Shown here: one piece after another, positions 22,871 to 35,984 of the stretch | How positions within the stretch are numbered: position 1 is the first letter of the stretch | Layout of the letters: each line of letters opens with the position of its first letter | The notes under the pieces: generated by a model | Databases searched by the model: none | Told to the model about the DNA's origin: nothing | The model's input: only the letters and a program-made list of their open reading frames with translations | NCBI GenBank assembly: GCA_020740775.1 | Contig: JAHEWK010000007.1 | Coordinates: 1,426,001 to 1,490,000, forward strand | DNA length: 64,000 nucleotides | Origin: Ilyonectria destructans | Taxonomy: Eukaryota > Ascomycota > Sordariomycetes > Hypocreales > Nectriaceae | Direction: 5' to 3' | Program-made: the position numbers and the translations under genes

Positions 22871-24187
22871 GGTCCCCGAATATAGGTTCAGTTCAGTCTG
22901 TGCATACCGTTCTTAGATCTCAAACAATGATAAGTTCTCACGCATCAAATTCAATATGCCATCATTTGTGCAAATAGCTGCCTCCCACTTCCCTGAAAGT
23001 GATGTATGTAGATTCCCCATCGTGCGTCTATCGGCAATCCATGTCCCGAGTGCCCCATCCACGTCAGATGGATCAGCCACGCATGCCACTTCGGATGTTG
23101 CCTTCAGTGCCATCATCTTGTCGCCCAGTGGCCTCCAGTAGCTGCGCCTCTGAAGTGATTGTTCACTTAGCCTTTGAACTAGCTTAGTCACATTGTCTTA
23201 CCACCAGGGTCGGCGTGCTAGCACCACGTCGGGCATCCATCAAACCAACTGCGCCTGGCGATATCAATTCTAAACCACTCTGTAGATCTCATCCTTACGT
23301 CGTTGCGCTTTCTGCGACTCGTTCCAATGGCGCCGATCATCGTCGCCAACACTGCACACGATGGCGCCTCCGCATCTGCCTCACAAGGCTTCATTGTCGA
23401 CCTCCTGGGCGCTCCTCTTGCACTACTGGGTCACGGGGCGAGCTGTGGCGGCACCAAGCGGGTCTGGACCTGGCGACGAGGCTGAGAAGCGCCTAGCAAG
23501 AAGAGGCGCCTCCCCAAGCTCCAGATCCATGCTGTCCTGGATTATCCGGCATTAAATCATGCGACAAGAACACATGGATAGATACGCGCCAAGTACAGTA
23601 CCTGTACATACGAAGCGCTTCGAAGTACGAATTCGCATTGCTAACCTCACCCAATTGTGATAATCAATCAGCATCTACTTCCAATCACCTCTCTCCGCCA
23701 CTCTAGATCCAGACCGTCCTAGTGCAGAGGCTAATGCTGTCAGTTTCAGCTGTGAAAAGACGACCAAGCTGCCCTGCCGCCATGGCCCTCCCGGACCTGT
23801 TTCCATGCTTCAAATGCGTGCAAAGCCATCAACAGCAAAGCCTAGTATTAATATATTTGTCACCAATGCGTACAACTCTTCGGAATTTTCTTCATTCTCA
23901 TAGCCCTTTTATTAGTCTGAGTGTCGGACTTGGAAGTTGAATCAGGCTACGCTCAGCCGCAACCTGCATATTTGCTTCTGCATGACTGCATACCAGCCCA
24001 TCAGCCACGCGGGGCGCCTCGAGACTTAGAGTCTAGACTTGTCTAGACTTGAGACAAAAACAGAGTCACTTGATACAAGGTCTCTTGGTAGCCTTTTAAG
24101 GATCCCGCCACACTTTGGATCGTCGTGTTCCTCCTTCTACCCCTCTTGCCTCTGAGCTCTTGGCCTTTGCTCACCCACAAAGATCCG
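22871..24187. other. Intergenic, no supported gene
   Basis: Short frames on both strands (for example a 92-codon minus frame at 22913-23191) show no family signal. CTAGACTTGT is repeated at about 24032-24050. The end is the promoter of the patatin gene. Confidence 0.5.
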
Positions 24188-27100
24188 ATGCCTCCTCCCC
24201 CAGAATACTCAACGTTGCCAGAGGTCGTTGTAGCGCCGAGGAACGACCCCAAACGCGACTATCGTCCCCCAGTGCCACCGAAACCAAGTCACTTCAAACG
24301 TCCTTCAGCGCCATCTTCGCCCGATCCGCCTCCGGAACCGCAGGTGCCGCAACCACAGTCTCAAGTACCAACGCTCTGTTGTGAATGCAATGGTCCCAAC
24401 AAGGCCTGGAAATGTGTTCAATGCGATGACTTTTTTTGCGACGCCTGCTGGCCACTGGAACGACCTCATCGTGTCAGTACCATGCTTTCCTTGTATCTAC
24501 TAAATGTTGATCGGTTGACACCTCCCTTTTACCCATATGTCGCCCTTAAGAACAGGCTTATAAAGCTGTATATGATCCCAACTGCTAACAGGATGAGTCT
24601 TAGCCAGGAAAAGTTGGGATCGATGGCCGTCAACACGAAAAGGTCGACGAAGAGGTCATCCATCGGTTAAAACAAATCTTTGGTCAGCCTACGCAGGAAG
24701 AGCAGCATAGACGCCATGGGACCGATATCAACACTACTTGGTTTGGCGTGGTCAAGGAGGCAAACCAGCCGTACCTGCATTATTCGAATCGGCTTGTCGA
24801 CATCCTACGTGAGAGTCAGGTGGGGGTTCATTCAGATCGATTCCCGCAGCTGGTCTCCTTTGTCGGACAGACCGGTATGTTCTCGTTTAACCCTTGAGCC
24901 GTCTGCCATAGCTTACCATTTGCAATGTACAGGCGCCGGAAAGAGCACAGTAATCAAGATGCTGATCGATCGCGAGCAAGCCAGGACCGGAAACACTCAC
25001 AACTATGCGGCCCCGGTCCCCGGCCTCGTCGGTGACAACATTCCCACGACAGGCGACGTACACCTATACGAGGACCCTGGGACTCACTACGCCCAGAAAC
25101 CCATATTGTATGCTGACTGCGAGGGCATGACTGGCGGAGAGAACGCACCGCGGGGCTTGGCATGTCGAGAGATGATGGAGAGTGCGAAAAGGCCTGGAAA
25201 ATCTATGGGGAAGAAACTCCGCAAGAAGCTCGCTTGGGCGGATAACCCCAAGATGCAGTCGCGTGAGTATGCAGTGAGGATCCTGTTCCCGAGGATCTTG
25301 TACACTTTCTCGGATGTCGTTGTCTTTGTGCTCCGCGAGGTTCGGTATGTTATGCTTCCTCAAAGACAACCCATGATCGATCTAGCGCTGATTCAATCGC
25401 TGTGGCAGGACCTTCCAGACCGACGTCTTGACGCAGTTGGTCAATTGGGCAGCCATGTCTATCGACAAGTCTATCAACCAGCCAAGCCTGCCACACATCG
25501 TCATCGTCCTCAACGCGACCGAGAGCCAAATCGACGAGAAGCAATGGGATACAGAGACAGCCACCCACGGACTCCTCGATGACTATCGGTACTCAGTACA
25601 TCAAGTCCCGGCCCTGAGAGATACTCTTGCCAGACTGGCGGCGCTGGGAAAGGACATCACGACCACCAAGCAGCTCCTGGAGTACTACTACTCTTCCGTC
25701 ACAGTGGTGAGGATTCCCGCCAAAGGACGTTACATGCAGATCGATGAGCAGATCGGAAAGCTGCACGACATAATCGGTAGGAAATGTGCCTTGTCTCATG
25801 CCCAGAAAAAGAAGTTCCGCATGTTACTAAATGCAGAGGTGCTTCCGCAATACGTCAACGCAGCCTACGACCATTTTTCGAGACGACTAGATGAGCCGTT
25901 CGACTTCGTAGAAGAAGCCCGCCGTCACACCCCTCTGCCGCAGGACTTCGGCGGGCACATATTAAATCTCATCCTGTCCATGTACAGAAACTATGACCGC
26001 CGTAGAGGTCGCGTGAGAGATCTGTTCATGAAACTCAGCCGCCCAATCGCCTCGTGTATCGCGCTGGCTGCTACGAGAGACAATACACAGGGTAACATGA
26101 GGCTCTTCGCACTCCTAGTCATGTAATTGATTAAAAGGTTAACATTTCTCAGGAACTTACTCGAACCTACTCCGCAACACCTACCTCGATCCCCTGCTTG
26201 CCGCCCTGCTAGAGTTCTGCAACCACTGGCTACGCTGTTCTTTTGAGCGAGATGGCGCAGAATGCCGTAATGTCAGAAACTCGCACAAGAAGGGCCACCA
26301 AGCGCATACAGGTAGGATACTGGCTCGCGGCCACTTCGAGTCGGCCTTCGTTGCCGACGAGTTTTTCCCGGTGTGGATGGATGAAATAGACAGGCACATC
26401 AGAAACCTGGATGCACGTCTGGGGCACTTCGATCGTGATGAGAGTGCTACTATTCCAAGGATACACATCGACGTCATGGCCGACTTCTACAGAACCCTCG
26501 ATCCCAACAAGCCCGCCGCGAGTTTCAGGAGCAATCTGACTTGTCTCTGCTGCGTAAGAAGCATCCCTGAGAACGTCCTCCCATGTGGCCATATTCTCTG
26601 CAAGGCTTGCATTCAGTCTTATGGGATAAATGTAGGACAAGGCTTGTTCAGACTGCACTATTGCCCTCTTCACCCACGAAACACAGACTGGCCGGAGCCA
26701 GCTGAGATCAAATTCAAGCCGGACGAGGCTGGCGTGAGAATTCTTTGCCTGGATGGGTGAGTCATCTTGTCATCTTTTTAACCCAGTAGTTGACGTGATA
26801 CGCAGGGGTGGAATACGAGCTATTGTCCAGCTTGAAATTCTGCGGGCTATTGAGGAGGCCCTTGGACGCCATATCCCTATTCAAAACTTCTTTGACCTCA
26901 TAGTCGGGACGAGGTTCGTCATGTAACATCCAAATACATGATTAAATGACTGATAACTACAGCACCGGTGGCATCGTTGCTTTGGGCCTAGGTGTCAAAG
27001 GCTGGAGCGTCTCGTATTGTAAGGATCAATTCAAGACCATCTGCAGGCAGGCATTCACTCCGCGAGGCTTTAAAACCCTTGCAATGGTCAGTAACAAAAG

Positions 27101-28825
27101 CTATTACAAGACGAAACCACTAGAAAGGGCTTTGCAGTCTTCCTTTGACGACTATTCCCCCTTGTATGGCGGAACTAAGCACGAAAAGTCCACTGCGACA
27201 CGAGTTGCAGTCACCTCAACCCTGGCAAGCGAAAATAGGCCAGTTATCTTCTCGAACTATAACACTGAAGGTGAACGTGATACTTGTGAGCAATCCTAAA
27301 CATATTCTAGGCTATAAACGTCAACTGACTGGTCTCTTAGTGCCGTACAAGTTCTTGAGGCCACAGGACCCCGCCATGGAGCTTATGATCTGGGAAGCTG
27401 CCCGAGCAACTGCCGCAACAGCCCCGTATTTCAAGTCATTCGTTCAAACGGAAACAATGGCTGCATATACAGATGGTGCAATTCACCATAACTGCCCGGC
27501 CTTAGTCGCGGACTACGAGCGAAGGCTCCTTTGGAAGGAGGTCAGCAGCTGGCCCCCGGATATCTTCTTGTCGATTGGAACTGGTCTTAGCAACCCTCAA
27601 GTGTCACCTCAATCTCCAGGCATGTTCTCCCTGAGCCCTTCGGAAGGCTCGCGGCCTAAAGGGCTCCCACGTCAGCGGAACGTCGCTGGCCTAGGCTACA
27701 TGTGGCGAGCCGCCCCTACTGATGACCAAGCGGACTGCGAGGAAGCCTGGAGTCAGTACCATGCCATGGCTACAGTGCCAAATCAAACGAACCGACCCTT
27801 GGGCGAGGACAGTAGCGTGCGTATCAATGTCGAGTTCGAGGGTGAGCGACCCGAGCTTGATAAGGTGGAGGAGTTGGAAAACATGGAGCGGCATGCGATG
27901 AACATGATGAGGGACAACCCCAGGATCTACGAAGTCGCACGTAAGCTTGTAGCGAGTTGTTTTTATTTTGAGAAAGCCGGTGCCCACACTCAGTACGGGG
28001 ACACAGGGGAGTACATATGTTCTGGTAAGTAAAGACTTACGCACCCGCCGGCTTTAACAGTACTGACTTTGTACAGGAGACATCCGTTGTCGCTTCGATG
28101 AAGGGAGCACTAACCTCATAGGCCTTGGTCATATCCTGCGGAAATACATCCTCGGCAACACTTTCGTACCGTTTTTCTTGTTGGAAGAGAACTATGGTTC
28201 ACTCAGCCAGAGAAAGCACCAGGTGCCGATTCCCGTCCAAACCATCAACAGCATGTGCTACTCTGGCTGCTTCCAGCTTCCGACGATCCGAATTGCCGCA
28301 GAGTTCCAGTTCAGTGTAACCTGTCTATCCCTATGTCTTCAACCGGAGAGCTACCGCCACAACGAGAAGCGCCCCTCCATCCAGGAACATACCCGCCGAT
28401 TGTTCTCCATTAGTGGTTTCCCCCGGAAACTTATCACTCAGGACAACCTTCCATTACACCACGTCGAAGATGAGTCTGAGAGCGAAGGGGAAGGCCCTGT
28501 AGAACTCCCGGTGCCCGACACTGCGCCATCGTCACCGGGGGTTCAAAGATCGTGGGGGACAAGACTGTTCAAGAGTCCTAGTCTGTATAAGACACTTTCG
28601 CAACGTGCCGCCACACCCAAGCCCAAGAGCCCAGGCGGCATGACTACGGATATCTATAGTAGCAGAGATGCAAACTCGGTTGACCTGTCCAGCCAAGCAT
28701 CGAGCTCGAGGTTGGCGACGAGCAGCGGCGAGTCACGCTCCTCAGCTGAGACAGCTAATGGTCGTCTGGAGTCAGATTCTGCATCTCGAGATGAAACGGA
28801 CTATTCAAGATATAGATGGGCCTAG
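24188..28825 (+). CDS. Zinc finger - P-loop GTPase-like - RING - patatin phospholipase
   Basis: Nine exons: 24188..24472, 24604..24874, 24933..25344, 25409..26091, 26153..26756, 26806..26913, 26963..27285, 27341..28024 and 28077..28825. They join in frame to 1372 residues. After a Pro-rich N-terminus, residues 64-95 form a B-box-like finger (CECNGPNKAWKCVQC). Residues 183-191 are a P-loop (GQTGAGKST) and 247-250 a DCEG switch, as in guanylate-binding/atlastin-like GTPases. A RING finger lies at 681-722 (CLCC, CGHILCKAC, CPLH). The patatin domain begins at DGGGIR (751), with nucleophile S788 in GTSTG and its partner D940 in DGA, so the lipase dyad is intact. The C-terminal 200 residues are Ser-rich. 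It probably cleaves membrane phospholipids under nucleotide control. Exon 7 could also end at 27270. Confidence 0.85.
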
Positions 28826-30085
28826 GCATCACAGTAGCCCGTTGTCAGGACTCAGAAGCATCTAAGCTCAGACCGATTGCCCACAGCAACACCAACATTG
28901 ACATTACTATTACCATTTTACTTGAAGTTAATTTGACGTGAATAGATGCATCCTGTCGTTACGATTCCTCTATGAAGTGATGCAGGTAGTTGCTACAATA
29001 AACAGAACACTGAATGGGAACACTGCTATCGTGCTTGGTGTTCTAGCTTGACCAATATAGGAACACCTACAAGCAACCTAGGCATCTCACTAGCTATCTC
29101 CCAATTGAAATAAAAAGGATGAATGACAGCTTCAGTTCTATGGCATAGTAACTACATCGGGGATAAATAGAATCTGGATGTCGCCGAGTCTCACCTACAT
29201 ATATCCGCCGTGCCATGCCTTACCTAATCACTGATCAGAGATTCCTCACATAGGTCTATATGCGACTGATCTGTGTGAATGCTCTGTCGTCCACCTGCGT
29301 AGGGAGCAGGCCGCCCTCGCATTTTTCCCATTGTCTGACTGTATTTCGGGGCCTCAAAGGCGACAACATCTTGCATAAATTTCTTGTCCTTTATTTGTTC
29401 GCCCTTTTCGCTAACATAGATAATAAGTAAGCGGTGAATATAAGTGAGTGGAACTTTTCCCCAACCACGTAATTATATATTTTGACTTGAATTTCTAACT
29501 ATATGTCATTATTAATTACCGGGGCAAATATTAATCTTACTCTTCAAGCCCTGAAGAATACCTCTTATTTAACTATCTGCCGCACTTCAAAGATCTACAA
29601 AGTCTCTGATGCAACGCTACATCGCCGACAAACTAGCATTCCTTAAGTAAGCTTTACTAACCCTTGCGAATTCGGCAGTTTTCATTCCCCGAGACATCTT
29701 GATCGACATTCATATCCATGCTGTCCAATGAAAGCTGATCGCGGGGAACATGTATCAAGCTTTCTAAGCACTTACTCTCCGCGTTTAATATTACTACCTT
29801 CCCATAATCGCTTAGAGCGGACTGCAGATCTTAACAAGTTTGAGGCGCACCTCCGCATCCCCGCACTTGATGACCTTGCTGGCATGTAGGTAGCAGGCAT
29901 CCAAGTATGCGGGCGTCGATGTGCGCCTCGGCATGGTTGGGCCGTCAACGAGAGGGGAAACAAAAGCCATTCCCGTCCCCAGACCGTATTTAGGGTGCTT
30001 TTGACCCCAAAAACATCCATCTCCGCGGAGTCAACAGCGTACCGTCCGCGCCATTCATCCCTTTGACTATACTTCACCTTGCGCC
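28826..30085. other. Intergenic, no supported gene
   Basis: AT-rich, especially 29440-29560. No frame of note. The last 200 bases are the promoter of the transporter at 30086. Confidence 0.6.
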
Positions 30086-31752
30086 ATGACGACTGATAGC
30101 AGCACAACGCCACCGAATGACCTGGAGAAGCCTAGGACGGTAGACATTGAAAATGTGGCGCCCGAGAAGCAGTCGCCGTTATCTGGTATCGAGGCAGAGC
30201 GTGCTGCGCTTCTAGCAACCCTTCCCGACCCTGATGCTGGTAAAAGTGAAGAGGAACGCCGCGAAATCGTTAGTTACCATGTATTGACTACCCGTATGAA
30301 GCTATTACTAAAGTATCTCTAGGACCGAAAGTTGATGTGGAAGGTTGACCGATGGCTTATCCCCTGGCTTTCTCTGCTGTACCTGCTCTCATTCCTCGAC
30401 CGAACCAACATCGGCAATGCGCGCCTCGAAAACATGGAAGGAGATTTGGGCATGGTACCAGGCAACTACAACATGGCTCTCACCATCTTCTTCATCAGCT
30501 ATGCTCTGTTTGAGCCCATCACCAACGGCATCCTCAAGCGTCTGACACCTCGCATTTTCTTCACGGCGATTATCATTGGCTGGGGCACTGTTATGACTCT
30601 TATGGGACTATGTCACAACTACCCAGGCCTCCTGGCGGCTCGATGGTTCCTTGGTGTCGCCGAGGCTGGTCTGTACCCCGGAGTCAATTACTACCTCGGT
30701 TGCTGGTATAAGAGCTCCGAGATTGGCGCTCGCGCTGCTATTTTCTTCTCCGCGGCTGCCCTCGCTGGGTCATTTGGAGGTCTTCTGGCTGCTGCTATTG
30801 CAAAAATGGATGGAGTGGGCGGCAAGGCTGGCTGGGCATGGATCTTCATCCTTGAAGGATTAGCGACTGTTTTCATCGGTATCTTTTGTTGGTGGATGGT
30901 TTTCGACTGGCCTGACACGGCCCGTTTCCTCAGCCAGGACGACCGCATTCGCGTTCAGCGCCGCCTCATCATGGATCGTCAGGGCAGGACCGCCGAAGAC
31001 TTCGACAAACGCCACATCTGGGCTGCGGCAAAAGACTGGAAGACATATGGGTACATGGTCATTTATATGGGCTGCCTGATGCCCTTGTACGCCTTCTCCC
31101 TCTTCCTTCCTACTATTTTGCGCGGCATGGGCCACGAGGGTACTCATGCACAGCTGCTCTCTGTTCCTCCATATGCTTGTGCAGCAACGGCCACTGTCGT
31201 GGTCGGCTTCGTGGCAGACCGAACGCGGTGTCGAGGATACTGCAACATCGCAACTGTTTCTGTCGGCATTGTCGGATTCATCATGCTCCTCGCATCTTCG
31301 AAGCCCAAGGTGCAATACGGCGCTGTCTTCCTGGGAGCAATGGGTACGTTTCTGATCCTGCCCTCTCACCCCTGTAAAATCCTCGCTAACTCTGAACAGG
31401 AATCTATCCAACGGTCTCTAATACTGTCTCTTGGGTCAACAATAATGTCGAAGGCTCCCTGAAACGCGCCATTGTGCTTGGCATGGTCGTCGGTTGGGGC
31501 AATCTCAACGGTGTTGTCTCGTCCAACATCTACCTCGACCGTGAGAAGCCACGCTACTGGAGTGGTCATGCCACTGTTCTTTCATACCAGATTGTCTTCC
31601 TCCTTGGCGGTTCTATCTTTATGCACTTTGCGCTTCGCTGGGAGAACCGTGCTCGCATGAACGGCAAGCGGGATGCGCAGTACGCTGCTATGACGGAGGA
31701 GCAGAAGTGGATTAGTGGCGACGTCCGCCCTGACTTTATCTATACCCTGTAA
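30086..31752 (+). CDS. MFS transporter, Dal5/allantoate-permease (anion:cation symporter) type
   Basis: Exons 30086..30268, 30323..31343 and 31400..31752 give 518 residues; introns are 54 and 56 nt. Domain order is typical: a hydrophilic N-terminus, KVDRWLIPWLSLLYLLSFLD and RTNIGNARLE in helix 1 and its loop, then RWFLGVAEAGLYPGVNYY, the central loop with RRLIMDRQGR, and VVVGFVADRTRCRG in the second half. The family imports organic anions such as nicotinate, allantoate, pantothenate or other carboxylates across the plasma membrane. The substrate cannot be decided here. All frames are intact. Confidence 0.9.
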
Positions 31753-32805
31753 TTGAGGTGGCTCATTGGCAATTGGATATTGGACACCGAGATCTATGTC
31801 AGCTTGGTCAACATGCGATGGACTTGTTCTGCAAAAGTAAAAGCGCGTGTGGAAACATCGACACTTGGATTGTTCCCTGGCATAGACAGACAAGCTTAGC
31901 ATAAATGCTTTACTCGCTCACTTGTCTCTTCTTCGTTTTTGTGGTTATCGTGCGTGGCCGGTGATAGTAATAATGCCTGCGACAGCGGCTCGTAAAGCTC
32001 GTCGCCCCTATCACTCGTGACAATTCTCCACAGCATTTCCGCTTGTCACAACTAGAACAAAGTGCTAAGACTACACTGTAAAGCATCAGGTCAATTGCTA
32101 CAGCTCCTATTTCTGGGAACTCGTCCGCAATGGACAAAACTCTTGAATGACTAAACAGAAGGGAATACCTGATACGTAGTTATCTAGAATATACAGTCAA
32201 CGTGGTGGTTATTGGCTTCAGAGAATTGAAAGCTACTCAACTCAATCCACTAGCTGCACGGGTGGAGTGGGTAGATGCCCTTGTCAATCTCCGAGAAAGC
32301 AGCCACCATATCGGCCGCAATTAAAGGAGATTCGTTGAGATTGAACTATCGGTATACTAGACCCCCATCATCCAGACGCAGTCTCATCATTTGTTCCTTC
32401 GGCGATGACGATCGTGAGTGGTACACTTCTGTTGTGGTGGGACAACATGAATGAACAGTGCCAGGGGTGGCTACTATCGCCCTGGTTCAGGACATGCCGG
32501 TATTGCGATACAGCGCAGCAAAGAGATAGGTCTAGAACGGGAGCGACTGCATGCTACGCTAACTCTCTCAGAAAGAAAAACAGCACGGCAAAGAACATCT
32601 CATCAGTAGGGATAATGCCTAATCGTATCTGCTCTTGTACATATCGACCGAGGTTCAGCGTCAACACTTCGGTGAACGACATAGATGAGGCAACGTTATC
32701 TGACAGTAAGGGTAAAAGCGATGCTGGCGCAGTTCCTTGATCCGATGCTATCGTTCTGTCGTTTGCCCGGACTTCCTCGCCTTCCTGGCCCTGTTCTGGT
32801 GCCTT
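31753..32805. other. Intergenic, no supported gene
   Basis: Short frames on both strands without family signal. The first part is the 3' flank of the transporter. Confidence 0.55.
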
Positions 32806-33171
32806 TTAGATTTGAGACAGGTGGTCTATTGTGTTTGGGTTCGTGGCGGATAATGGGATGGGGGCTCTTGACTCTGACGCGATAAGATACGGCGGAAGGG
32901 CGTTGGTGATCTGAGCCGCAATAGATATCTGAGCCGCAATAGATATCTGAGCCGCAATAGATGGCTCAAAGCAGTGCTCACCCTTCCAATCATCCATGGT
33001 CAAGCCTTTGCGGAAGTGTTGCGCCAGAAGCTCAACACGCTTATCCCAGGAGCGACATTGCATATTTCGAGCCTGAACGCGTCCAACGAAGCAGGGGGCG
33101 CACTGAGGGTCATTTCCGGCTGATTTCACTGTCGTGGATAATGGAGTTGATGATCGACGTGAAATAAACAA
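32806..33171 (-). pseudogene. C-terminal remnant of a C2H2-type zinc-finger protein
   Basis: A 121-codon minus frame contains CAPCFVGRVQ followed by SWDKRVELLAQHF and RKGLTMDDWKGE. This fits the last finger and tail of a common fungal C2H2 regulator family (CxxC, a Trp-Asp-x-Arg helix, HF, then W-K-G). Upstream frames do not supply the other fingers in continuous form. The end is altered by an 18-bp triplication that adds a repeated ISIAAQ. I read this as a gene remnant, but an exon of a small gene remains possible. Confidence 0.45.
32909..32962. repeat. Three tandem copies of an 18-bp unit
   Basis: ATCTGAGCCGCAATAGAT occurs three times end to end without a mismatch (32909, 32927, 32945). 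The length is a multiple of three, so it keeps the minus-strand frame open. Confidence 0.95.
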
Positions 33172-34102
33172 AATACAGAGATGGGGGTCTGATGCCTAGT
33201 TACATATTCAACACACGGGGTTGGCCTACCAGTGCTTCGAAGGCGAACCAAAGATATGTGAGACAGAGAAAAAGAGAAAAACGAATGTTGACTAGAGGTC
33301 CTGCGAATGCATCATTTTCGACAACCATTCTTGTATAAGGCGCAAGTGCCTCATGTCCTCGTCACGATAGCCGAACCATGGGTGTGGGCAAAGCAAAGGC
33401 GTAAGGCGTGGGGATATCTCGTAGTGTCTCCACAGCCTTCATACATACCGAGAAACGTTCCGCAGGTTTCTCCCGCGCGGCCTTCTTTTGACTATTCACC
33501 TCAAGCATGCGAAACACCATGAATGGAAATACTATGGTAATACCGGTAACAGGGAGATATCCGTCAAGCCCGCGCTCCCATAGATCTCATGCAAGCTGGG
33601 TGATTTCATCCCACCAATACGTACATTTACTCGTCGATAGAGCTCGTTTCTTGTTTGTCTCCTGCTAGAGAAGCCAGACCCTCCTCGATCAAAAGCTCTA
33701 CAATGGATAAAGGCGCATCCTGTGAACAAGATGGCCTCATGCAGTATTAGAGTAAATCGATGTGGCGAGATTTCTGGTCACTCCATCGCATCCGAACGAG
33801 TAGCCGAGATCAACCAACACGCCGAGGGAGATCATGACAATTGATGGTCCAAGTGCACATAAGCAGCAAAGCAATGTTTGTTGGTCTATGTAGAGTATTG
33901 AGAAAAACATGCGAAAAGAGGCAGACACCGCAACTTGGAAATTACCCCAGCTCTCCTCACGTTACGTGATGAATTGGTTCCGTGGCTATTGGTCTTGAAG
34001 AGTCGATTGCTAGTGCCGGTTATTGTAGTCCCTTAAACATGTTCTCGGACAATCGGTCACCTCTAATAGCCCTAGGTTTTGCCCTTCGAGTCCACGGCCA
34101 GC
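33172..34102. other. Intergenic, possible further remnants
   Basis: Minus-strand frames at 33532-33729 and 33737-33928 have no recognisable family. They may belong to the same decayed locus as 32806-33171. Confidence 0.4.
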
Positions 34103-34430
34103 TTAGCACTTGCCGGGGCATTTGCTGCAACGAGCGAGACTAATGGACGAGTATTAGCAACGGTTGCATGACCGAGTCCAAGACTTACCAGTTGATGGTA
34201 CTGGGGAGGTTGTTCATGTGGCAGTACGGGTATCTGTCGTAGCACAGCTGGCAGTTGTCATACCCACAGCCACGCTTCTGGAGGCTCTCGTCTCCGTCGA
34301 ACTCCTGGTAGGCACGGAGAAGCCCGAGCGTGATATCGTCCGAGATGACTACGTCGCGCTCTTCGATGGCCATGCCGGTCACGGCGGCGGCGAGGGTAGC
34401 AGCAGCGGCAAAGAGGGTGGAGAAGTGCAT
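34103..34430 (-). CDS. Small secreted cysteine-rich protein with Kex2 site
   Basis: Exons 34430..34189 and 34124..34103 give 87 residues. The 64-nt intron has a GTAAGT donor and GCTAAT branch, and the second exon has only 22 nt. Residues 1-18 or so are an Ala-rich signal peptide (MHFSTLFAAAATLAAAVTG). A propeptide-like acidic stretch follows and ends in KR at about 52-53. After that comes a 34-residue Cys-rich domain with seven Cys, of which the last exon supplies two and completes one. The layout of signal, pro-region, dibasic site and Cys-rich core is that of processed fungal peptides: effectors, antimicrobial peptides or pheromone-like peptides. I do not recognise the family. Without the splice the frame would run out just past the donor, so the intron is well supported. 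Confidence 0.75.
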
Positions 34431-35984
34431 GATGAATGGTTGAGAGGTTCTTGGCTTTGAGATTGTGTCAATTGGGATGGAGATGCAGAATGGAAAGAAA
34501 CAAAACGTGCTGTTCTTCCTCCTTATATGCCTGAGATGACATAGCTCAGTCGATAGCCATGGCTTCTAGACAAATATCGCACCTCGTATACAAGTGGAAT
34601 TACGGGTCGTCGGTAACTGCTTGAAGCAGCACTTGGATTCAACTATGTATGTTGTTGGTCAGCCACTACCCCGGGACACACTGTTTGGCGTCTGTTATAT
34701 CTCCTGCCGTATTCAACTTCATACTTGGATTCGATTCTGCTACGCTGTTGGCGCAACGTTGCTCATTTCAAGCATGCCATCTCGGGCCTTTTCGTTCAAC
34801 ATCGTGCGACCTTGAGACACGTTGGTGGCTTATGTTGTTGGCTTGGCGCGGGAAGTTCTAACTCTCCTGCCTGAACGGTACGGGTTTGAAGTTGCATGTG
34901 CACTTCAGCTGCCCGGAAGAACTTCTTAACTCGCTACTCAGTCGGCTTTCTCCAAACCTTGTTGCATACTATTTGTAGTACCCTCTATTTACGTCCGGGG
35001 CTGAAGAGTTGGACAACTGGAAGGGAGGTAAGGTGAGAGACACTGACAAGCTATCGTGAAGGAACATCTTCCAACATGGCTTTTACTACCGTAAAATCTC
35101 AGTGCATTGATCCGGTTTCTATGGGTCTAAATTGCGGTTAAATCGATCGATCCTACCAGTCTATTGGTAGCGAAGAGGAAATATGGAGCAAAAGACCCCA
35201 TGGAAATCGTACAAATTTACTAAGATTTTACGGTATTAGCCAAAGCGTACGCACAGATTTACGATATGTACGGAGTACTACCCCGAGGAACTTTTGGAGA
35301 CGGCTAGGGATATCCCACCAGTCTCCTCGTGTCCTTTTGTTAGCGCCGGTAAAGCCGTGTCCGAAACCCCTGTCCCAGCCGGCGATACGACGTCTTGGCG
35401 CCGTGCCTCTCACTCGCTTAATTACACACACCGTTTATGCATGGAAGAGCTGGAATCTACAGACAAGCCAGTTCCTCAACTTTATGTCAGTGGTACATTG
35501 GAGAGTTTTAAAACAAGTACAGTGCCTCCATTGCTTTTGAAACCCCTTGTATATATATATATTTAATATATTCTCTCTAATCCATATAACTCTTAATATA
35601 GTTTAATTATTATTTCAGATGGAAAGCCGGAGTATATAAAGCCATATAGAAATCTATCTCAAGGACTTCGACTTATACAATAAGAACGCTAAGTGTATAG
35701 AAGAGTAAGGTCCATGCAAAACTTATACAGACTGTAGACCCTACATCACTGAGATATAGTGACTAATATAAGCGTTAGATATTGTATCATGTACAACAAA
35801 GAAGCGCATCAGCGATGCTCCTGATGCGTAAAGGCCCAATACTGCTCGGTCGAATATTAACGATCCGACTGACCGATGCATAAACTGGTTTGCAAGCAGT
35901 TCTAAAGCATTCCAAGCTCCTCGCGCCCGACCGACAACTATTCCAAGTTATCGTTTTTCCGTTCGAGGCATCACAGCCAGAGAT
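34431..35984. other. Intergenic, partly AT-rich, no supported gene
   Basis: Begins with the promoter of the secreted-peptide gene. A TA-dinucleotide tract lies at about 35550-35560 within a generally AT-rich block to about 35780. No gene recognised. Confidence 0.55.
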
